Origin: Coix lacryma-jobi var. lacryma-jobi
Taxonomy: Eukaryota; Streptophyta; Magnoliopsida; Poales; Poaceae
DNA length: 64,000 nucleotides
Direction of reading: 5' to 3'
Assembly (NCBI GenBank): GCA_009763385.1
Contig: CM019827.1
Span: 109,519,204-109,583,203, forward strand
Shown here: positions 56,453-64,000 of the stretch, in pieces
Numbering within the stretch: position 1 is the stretch's first letter
Layout of the letters: each line of letters opens with the position of its first letter
Program-made: the position numbers and the translations under genes
Notes under the pieces: model-generated
What the model was told of the DNA's origin: nothing
What the model saw: only the letters and a program-made list of their open reading frames with translations
Databases searched by the model: none

Positions 56453-56847
56453 CCACCACATGTAAGATCATTACTTGTAATAGGGCATATTATGTAAGAT
56501 CACCACATGTTTTTCTGTTTCAATAAATATACCAACCTTTTCACTTCTCACACACACTCTCTAATAATGTGTTTAGTTTTAGGAGTGACCTCATCCGGTT
56601 ACCTGATCTTGCATGACTTCATTACTTGTAGGTTTGGATGATTGTTTGTTGATGTTGTGTGATTCACCACTACTACACTCACTCTAGGTTTTAAGAGCAC
56701 TCACATGCAAAGGCACAATACGCGGACGGTGTCGCCCGGTGGTTTTTGAGCCTGACTTTTGGTTTAATGTGTCAATCATGATGGCTATGAATTATTGTGA
56801 TATGGTTTAGTTAATGCAACAAAAACCATGAGACAAAAGCGAAGAAT
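56453..56847. other. Intergenic spacer between the two duplicate copies
   Basis: Nothing recognisable; no match to the duplicated sequence, no transposon termini and no gene-like frame. Confidence 0.5.
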
Positions 56848-57670
56848 GTACATTTTTTACTTCCTTATCATGGAAACATCTCACCCCCATTCGGGGCTCA
56901 CCACCTCGGTGTTCTTTCTATTGCATCCGTATGACGATCCTTCTATGCTTCTTTTTGTCTTATGGGTTGCATTGGTTTTTTATTTGTATATATACGGGGC
57001 AATATACCAAAGTTACTACTAGAGACCAACAGAACTATAAATTGTTGCCTCCTACATTGTTTTATACTTCCATACTGATGTGGCATGATTTTTTATCATA
57101 GTGATATACTTTACCGCAGTAACTTAACATTCTTCTAGCTATTCCTACTCTAGTCATCCAGACGATTACAATGGGTGATTCTATACCGGTCCTATATTGA
57201 TGGAACTTGCTTCTATAAATTGTAAGGGGTGTTCCTATACTGGAAAACAAAGAACCTACTCTCATACTCGGAACTCGCTCCCATGAAATAAAATACTTCT
57301 CTTCATTATTCATCAGCACCCCCTCTACTATCGTTGGCACTCGCTCTTCTAGGATGAACAACAACTATAGGAAGCCTTATAAAATCGAACTCAAGGCAGG
57401 GCCTTTTGGTGGCAACATCTGGAGTCAGGAAGGAGGAAAAATGGTTGATGGAGAAGGTAGTCCTAACGACAAGGATGCAATGATGGATGCTCATTGGAGG
57501 ACCATGGACAAAGCTAGCTAGGGGCAGCAAGGCCTTGCCCCCTTTCCTAGACCCAAATTTTTTTGAAACCCCTTTTAATCTTATGTTAGATTAATTTGTT
57601 CATACGTGTAAGCATATATAGAATGACATATGATATGTACTTACGTAAGGAACTTCCTATTTCTGCTAGA
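56848..57670. repeat. Duplicated low-copy sequence, copy 2
   Basis: Second copy of 49027-49463 plus 56138-56452, uninterrupted, about 820 bp. It ends just before CACTA-3, 15 bases away. Minus-strand frames in the two copies share peptide-like text (SVHDPLVNIHPYILI against SFVHGPPMSIHHCILV), but there is no further gene evidence. Confidence 0.75.
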
Positions 57671-57702
57671 TAGGGCATAGCATGCACTACTGGAAACAGC
57701 TG

Positions 57703-58351
57703 GTTTGCCGAGTGCCTCCCGCACTCGGCAAAGACCATTTGACGCTCGGCGAAGCCTATGCCGAGAGCTGCTCTCGGCAAAGATCCTCTCGGCAAAGGAG
57801 CCTTTGCCGAGGGCCATTTGTCGGGCTCTCGGCAAACCTTTTACCGAGGGCCCCGAGCGGCTCTCGGCAAAGAAAAGTGGCCGTTAACGGCGGTCCCTAT
57901 TGACGGTACGTTTGCCGAGTACCTGACTCTTGGCAAAGGCCAAATGTTTGCCGAGAGCTAAAATAAACGGCTCTCGGCAAAGAGATAATTTTTATTATTA
58001 TTATTTTTCTGTGCCGAGAGTTAACCGGGGCCGACTCTCGGCAAAGAAATTTCAAAAAAATTTTCGGGACCTCTTCGCCGAGAGCTAGGTTAGCCGGCCC
58101 TCGGCAAAACTCGGACTTTGCCGAGGGCTATGACCAAAGCCCTCGGCAAAGCTGTGGAAATGACGTTCTGGTTCTCAGCTTTGCCGAGGGTTATGGCCAA
58201 AACCCTTGACAAAACGCTGCCTTTGCCGAGGGCTTTGGTCATAGCCCTCGGCAAAGCTGGGGAAACGGCGTTCTGGTTCAGCTTTGCCGAGGGTTATGGC
58301 CACAGCCCTCGGCAAAGGGCCTCTTTGCCGAGAGCCGCCCTCGGCAAAGAG
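57703..58351. repeat. Left subterminal repeat block of CACTA-3
   Basis: About twenty-five copies in both orientations. The outermost use CCGAGTGC, the rest CCGAGAGC or CCGAGGGC, so the motif changes at one base position along the block. Confidence 0.9.
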
Positions 58352-58586
58352 CTCAATTTTTGTTTTTTTATTTTTGTTTTTTCTTTTCTCCGACACTATC
58401 AAACATATATATATCACATTCATCACATATCACATATATATCACATTTCACGTCACAGAACATATATATATATATATCACATCACATAGTTCAATAACAT
58501 ATATGTCCTCAAATCGTTCAATACCAAGGTGGACAATACAACATGAGAGTTCAGTAACACACGAGGATAGTCCAAAGTTCAATCTA
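58352..58586. other. T-rich and (AT)n tract, presumed 3' UTR of the second ORF
   Basis: Contains TTTTTGTTTTTTTATT and several ATATATATATCACAT stretches; (TA)n at 58461-58477. Same position as the simple repeat at 6366-6570 in CACTA-2. Confidence 0.6.
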
Positions 58587-60591
58587 CTACACCCCCGGCC
58601 AACCGGGCCACCCCTGAGAACTGCCGCCTGCTTGACCCCCGGCCGGGTTCCATCCAGGAGCGTGGCGGTTGTTCGAACCTTCTAACGGAGGAGGCTGCAA
58701 AAGGTCATGTCAGACAAGGAAATGAAAAAAATGAAACACTGACGTATTGATACTCACAGGAGCAGCTCCGGCATCCAGAGACGGCGGTGGAGGAGCCATG
58801 AGCGTCTGGGGCACGGCCATGCCCTGGGAGGCCATGAAGGCGATGAGCTCCGCCATCTACTTTGCTTGAGCCTCCATCTGGGCCGACATCTGTGACCGCA
58901 TCTGGGTCTCGGACACTTGGCGCTCCTGCCTTTCTCTTTCCAGGCGGGCCTGCGATAATACAAAGTGAATGTTAGAACAATGCAAACATTTAAAGATCAA
59001 TGTATGATGAGTTAAATAGAAATAACCTCGAGCTCGGTGACCCGCGACTGCGCAGGCGACGGGCGTGGGCGTATGGGGACGCTCCCGCTCGTGCTCTGTG
59101 CTCGGAGCTGGGACAGAGTGGGAGTGGAGGCCGAGTCGATGACGTCGTCGCCAAGCCAGAACCGCCCGTGCTTCTTCCCTCCTCCAATCCTCATGACGAT
59201 GCTCCCGTCCAGGTCCGCGGTGGCGGGGTCAAAGGCGTCCCCATGGACCGCCCTTGCCACCTCTGAGTAGTCAGTGAGGCGGGAGTGGACGCTGGAGTTG
59301 GTGTACGCATCGGCGGGATCGTCGGGGTTGTAGGAGGTCTCCGCTGCCGTGGCCTTGCCCTTGTGGGACATGGCGTATGCCGACAACGTGCCGCAAGGCT
59401 GGCCACCGTGTGCCGCCGACTGCAAGGAAGACAACAAGATGATTAGCAATCAGGCAACATTTGAGCGAGGAATTGATAAAGTCTTTCACGTACCCAAGCT
59501 TGTGCGTACTCGGCGAGGTTGCGGTTTCCCTGGTGGTGTGGTACACCTGGCATCTGCAGACGCGCCTCCCGGGCCTCGGCGTGGTGGGCCGCCCACTCTT
59601 CGGATAGCCACCGGTCCACGATCATCTCCCAGCACTCGGGAAATGACTGGCACCATTGGGGGATCATCTGCACATCATCAAGTATTTCACGTCTAAGCGT
59701 CAGATGAAAAGTACCAAAAGCTTAATCTCAAAAGAAATCACTTACCTGCAAGAACTGCGCCTAGCCCAGCGTCATGCCTCTCGCCTGGGCCTTCGTCACC
59801 CTCTTGGCCAAGACCGTGGCGTTGTAGGTAATGATCGCCTGCAGTCTCGCCTCATGGATCATGTCGGTGACGAGCTTCCTACAAGCCCGGGTAGCCGTCA
59901 CCTCCGCCACTGCCTTCTTCCCCGGCTCGCACTTGAAGTAGTTCTGCATACAGACACAATACGAGGCGAGACAGTAATTAAAGAAAAAATATGATGAATG
60001 TGATATTGTTTGACGAAGACTTACCCACAGCTCCGCTCTAACCCGCGCCGCCTTGTTGGGGAAGTCCGGGTCTGGGGCGACGCTGTAGTGGTCAAAGGTG
60101 TAGGCCGGCTCGTGCCTCCCGGCATACTGTACTATGTCAGGGTAGTGCTCGTGGCACAGGAGACCCAAGATGCCATTGGGTTTGCGGCCTTTAGGCCCCA
60201 CAAAGTCCCATGACCTGCACAAGTGATTAAAAAAGATTATTAGCTTCTATTTCTATTTTGAGTCTCATCGTATGAACAGGTAGTTAGTGATCACTGCGCG
60301 TCGGGCACGTGCCGGCAACGCCGGGAGGCTTGCGGGACCTCTCAAGTAGGGCGTGGACACCCCTGAGGCACCCGAACCCCCATCCGCCTCGTCCTCCTCC
60401 TCTGCCTCCTCGGCCTCCTCTGCCTCCTCCTGCCCCTGGGCCTCGGGCGTGGCCGGCACCTCCTCCTCGACCTCCTCCTCCTCCTCCTGTGGAGACAGCT
60501 CCCTCTAGCGGCGGTCACTCCTCGTCGAGGGCCCGTCAGCCTGTGAGCTCCGGTACACCCAACTCAACCGCCTCTGACGTCCTCCCGGCAT
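58587..60591 (-). pseudogene. CACTA-3 second ORF (Plant transposase, Ptta/En/Spm family), seven exons, disrupted
   Basis: Minus-strand exons with GT/AG borders: about 60260-60591 (ATG at 60591, MPGGRQRRLSW), 60025-60214 (SWDFVGPKGRKPNGILG), 59746-59943 (NYFKCEPGKKAVAEVTATRA), 59494-59667 (MIPQWCQSFPECWEMIVDRW), 59027-59419 (ARAVHGDAFDPATADLDGS), 58758-58949 (SETQMRSQMSAQMEAQA) and 58587-58694 (Pro/Gly/Trp-rich tail, TAG at 58587). The domain pattern fits the second, TnpA-like protein of CACTA elements, thought to bind the subterminal repeats. Three in-frame stops spoil it: TAG 60505-60507, TAG 59761-59763 and TAG 58857-58859. Confidence 0.8.
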
Positions 60592-60697
60592 CTTGCCTCG
60601 ACCTCCTGCATTTAAAAAGAACAAACAATGTTGTATTAGAAATAACATAATCAAATATATGCAATATAAATAAAAATATAACATAATATTACATGTA

Positions 60698-63600
60698 TTA
60701 GAAATAATCTGGATCATCCGGATTAGCCGGAGCATGAGTCTCCTCATCACTGTCAACCATGTCTAAGTACTCCTCAGTATCCGAAGACAGGCCGTCGTCT
60801 TCATTTGCTTGGCCTAAACGGAATCGTTCTAGCATTTCTATGTCCTTCTCATTTACCACCTCATCCCCAGAGTCCTCATCATCATTCTCTACTTCCATTT
60901 CCATTGCTTCGGTTAAGTCTATCGTGAACGTCCCTTGCAGCCCAGATTCTTGAAAGAACTCATCGTCATATGTGTTTGTGTTGAAGTTATAATCCTCATC
61001 ATTGGGGAGAGGTAGTTTAGCATGTGGTGATATCTTGTGCACAATATACCAACCCAAGAGATGCTCTTTGCTTTTGCACACGTATGGCATGTAATAAACC
61101 TGCGTGGTCTGTTGAGCCACAATATACACATCGGAGCCTGGATAGACAGAATCCTGTCGAATTTCGGCTAGCCCAAGATTAGGTGTCAGCCTCGTTACTC
61201 CAGGATCGAACCAATGGCATTTGAACATGACAGGATTCAAAGGCTTTTCACCGTGAAATGAAAGTTCGTATATTTCTTCAATTCTTCCATAGTAGTCACG
61301 GTTGTCATTGCCTGGAGTACAAACTCCGCTATTTGTGGTTTTTCGATTGGGCCGACTCTGCTCGTAGCTTGATGTGTGGAAGCGAAATCCATTCACGTCG
61401 TAACCATTAAATGACTTGACCCTACGGTCAAAGCCTTTTGCAACCTGTCTCAGCTCTTAACTCATAGACGCATCGGTTTGAGCCTGCAAGGTGAAGCAAG
61501 ATATATCATTGTACGGTCAGAACGTCAGAGCAAGTTGGAACATCAGACTAAGTACGACCTTGGTTGGACGGTACCTTCTGTCGGAACCAAGAAATGAAAT
61601 CAGGCCTCCCTTGCCCCGCACCATTTGCAATTAGGGTTTCAGCTGCCGCATCAGAAAGAGGCCTTGGTCCATTCGAGAACAAATGAAGAAATTCACTGTA
61701 CGAAACAAAAAGAATGGTGTTGGGAAGCGACGGCGAATTGGATGAAGATAGATAACAACTTACCCCATGTACGGGTCCAGCTCATCAAGGTTGGTAAGCA
61801 CGTATAACATGATATTTCACCACTCTTCATAGTTCAACTGCTTAGCTGTGGATCCACTTGCCGTGCCGAGTTGGCCTCGAAAAAGGCTAAGACTCGATTC
61901 ATTTTCTCCAGCATTGTAACGAGGGGGTGGATTATGCACGCTAGGAAGGTTCTCTGAGTAGTATTCTTCAGTGAAGTTGGACACCTCCTCCAGAATGAAT
62001 GCCTCTGCAATGGAAGCCTCAATTTTGGCTTTGTTTCTACATTTCTTGCGAAGAGTCTTCATATTTCTCTCGACTGGAAAGCACCAACGCCATTGCACAG
62101 GCCCTCCCATTCGAACCTCATTTGGGAGGTGTACGATCAAATGAAGCATCGGAGTGAAGAAGCCTGGTGGAAAGATTTTCTCCAGCTTACAGAGCAACAC
62201 AGGTGCAGTTTTCTCCAAGTCATCAATGACGGACCGAGATATCTCCTTGGCACATAGCTGGCGAAAGAAATAGCTCAACTCTGCCAGGACAACCCACATA
62301 GGCTCAGGAACATAGCCTTGAACCATCGCCGGAAGAAGCCGCTCGATCCATACGTGGAAGTCATGACTCTTCATCCCTAGGACTTGCAGAGTAGATAAGT
62401 TGACTCCTCTCGTTAGATTCGCTGCATATCCATCAGGGAATGTCAATGTCTGGATCCACTGAAGTATTTCTTTCCTTTGTGGCCTGCCCAAGACAAAATC
62501 GACCTTGGGCCGTGTCCATCTCCTGCCGGGCTGAGGAGGCAGCATCTCTTGCTTTGGTCTATCGCACAACAGTGCCAGGTCTAGTCTAGCCTTAGGGTTG
62601 TCCTTGGACTTTTTAGTGTCCATGAGTGTTCCCCAAAGCGACTCAGCGATGTTCTTTTCAGTGTGCATTACATCAATGTTATGTGACAGAAGAAGATCAT
62701 CATAATAAGGGAGTCTTTCCAAGCCTGACTTATGAGTCCACATATGCTCCTGACCATACCCCGCAAAATGACTGTTTGTTTCGTTGAACTGGAGAGCATC
62801 TATCTGAGCATGAACCTCGGCACCGGTCAGCATCCGAGGTGGAGGATCTCTCACCACGACACCTTTGGTAAAGTTCTTGATGTCCCGTCTGAAAGGATGG
62901 TCAAGAGGCAGGAATTGTCGATGTTGGTCGAACGCTGAATACTTGCCACCCTTCTTCAACCAGATAAATCTCGTAGCTGTCATACAAACCGGGCATGAGA
63001 ACTTGCCATGGACACACCAGGCACAGAATATCCCATATGCCAGGTAGTCATGCAGTGGGTACTGGTACCAGATGTGCATTGTGAAGTTAGACCTTGAAGC
63101 TCGGTCGTATGTCAATACCCCTTCATTCCAAGCAGTTTCTAATTCATCAATCAGAGGCTCCATGTACACACCCATGTTATTCCCCGGGTGTCCAGGAATT
63201 ATCAACGACAAGAAGACAGTATGACGTTGAAATAGGATGTCGAGGGGGGAGATTGAGGGGGACAACGAAGATGGGCCAACAGGTGTACGGGACAGCCATG
63301 AGTCCATAGGGATTGAAACCGTCCGTTGCAAACGCAACACGAACATTATGAGCCTCTCTAGCTTTGTCATGATGGATGCGATCAAAGTGGGCCCATGCTT
63401 CACCATCGGCGGGATGTACCAACTTCTCAGGATTGTATCGGGTACCCTTTTTGTGCCATGTCATCTGTTTCGTGGATTCCTCGGTCATGTAGAGACGTTG
63501 GATCCTCGGTGTGAACGGCAGGTAACGCAGGACTTTCATGGGGATAGAAAGCTGCCTCTTCGGGCCTTCATCATCGTCTACCTCCATGTATCTCGACGCT

Positions 63601-64000
63601 TTACACTTCGGACAGTAACCTGCATCCGTGAGATCTTTCCTGAAGAGGACGCACCCATTTGGACAAGCATGTATCTGCTCATACGGCATCTTCAGTGCAC
63701 GAAGTAGTTTCTGTGACTCGTACAGGCTCTTTGGCAATATGTGGCCATCCGGAAGCATGCTACCAAATAGGGCCAACATACCATCGAATGCATCTCGACT
63801 CAGGTTGAAGTGGGACTTGAACCCCATCACACGGCCAATGGCATCCAGTTGAGAAACCGTTGTCTGATCGTGAAGGGGTTTCTGTGCCGAAGACATCATC
63901 TCGTAAAATGCCTTTGCGGTCTTCTCCATCTCCTCCTCCGTACGTCCTTCAGCGTACTGTGCTTCTTGGAAGTCATCTAACATGTCTGCTACCCCCGCAT
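60698..64000 (-). pseudogene. CACTA-3 TNP2-like transposase, N-terminus beyond the window, disrupted
   Basis: Minus-strand exons: 61764 to beyond 64000 with Transposase_21 (AFATDGFNPYGLMAVPYTC, LIIPGHPGNNMGVYMEPL, LSHNIDVMHTEKNIAESLWG) and DUF4218 (FFTPMLHLIVHLPNEVRMGG, QWRWCFPVERNMKTLRKKC); 61575-61695 (GRPDFISWFRQK); and 60698-61483 with DUF4216 (GYDVNGFRFHTSSYEQSRPN, MFKCHWFDPGVTRLTPNLG) and an acidic tail. The TNP2 protein cuts CACTA termini. Lesions are a one-base shift in a C-run near 63240 (after PLNLPP), TGA at 61817-61819 (NYEEW then stop) and TAA at 61457-61459. It keeps the Trp that CACTA-2 lost (QMTWHKK), so the two copies decayed independently. Confidence 0.9.

Larger units (their letters stand above)
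57685..64000. mobile_element. CACTA-3, left 6.3 kb of a potentially full-length element (runs off the window)
   Basis: The left terminus is CACTACTGGAAACAGC, preceded by ATG as presumed target duplication; the right end is outside the window. Subterminal repeats are TTTGCCGAGTGC next to the terminus and then mainly TTTGCCGAGAGC and TTTGCCGAGGGC. Two genes read on the minus strand: the Ptta/En/Spm-type second ORF (58587-60591) and a TNP2-like transposase (60698 onward). Both have stops or frameshifts. The layout is the one CACTA-2 must have had before its deletion. Confidence 0.9.

Overview
The window comes from a plant nuclear genome, almost certainly a grass. The evidence is CACTA DNA transposons carrying TTTGCCGAGTGCC subterminal repeats, Stowaway and Tourist MITEs, nested Copia and Gypsy LTR retrotransposons, and a gibberellin 2-oxidase exon of grass type. 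A panicoid or andropogonoid grass is my inference; no species can be named from the sequence alone. There are no prokaryotic operons, rRNA, tRNA or CRISPR arrays. Nearly everything is transposable element.

Layout. At 1-3843 there is intergenic or intronic DNA holding a small CACTA element (1105-3115) with a second CACTA element inserted in it (1241-2683). At 3844-4244 (minus) lies the only host-gene piece, exon 1 of a gibberellin 2-oxidase, whose later exons are not in the window. A hAT element (4954-5750, perfect 8-bp target duplication) follows. Next is a 5.7-kb CACTA element (5826-11516, ACA duplication) with a broken transposase and a long palindrome of about 0.9 kb. MITEs, an old Gypsy-type LTR (12529-14090) and a 59-bp repeat field lead to the retrotransposon nest.

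The nest at about 16.0-56.1 kb has two halves. The left half is Copia D (LTR plus gag, plus strand), interrupted by Copia A-left (minus strand). A-left is interrupted by an Athila-like Gypsy element E (minus strand), which is interrupted by a small element F. E is followed by the start of a second, tandem copy of itself that carries the same nested F insertion. The right half is Copia A-right (plus strand, with solo LTR C inside its pol), sitting in an older copy of Copia B (B1). Beyond it is a complete gag-only Copia B element (49464-56132) inserted in one member of a duplicated low-copy sequence. At 57685 a third CACTA element begins and runs off the window end. It carries an exon-intron second ORF and a TNP2-like transposase, both disabled.

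The broken elements of the nest (D, A-left, the second E copy, A-right, B1) each lack the part that faces one point, 37362/37363. A single large deletion joining two nests explains this best. Two other observations deserve a second look. The CACTA palindrome has arms of about 440 bp. Also, LTRs of unrelated Copia and Gypsy families all carry a family-specific cluster of GC-rich self-complementary motifs, in most cases just upstream of the TATA box. No autonomous element is intact here, so any expressed product would be partial Gag or Pol proteins, or RNA from the inverted repeats.
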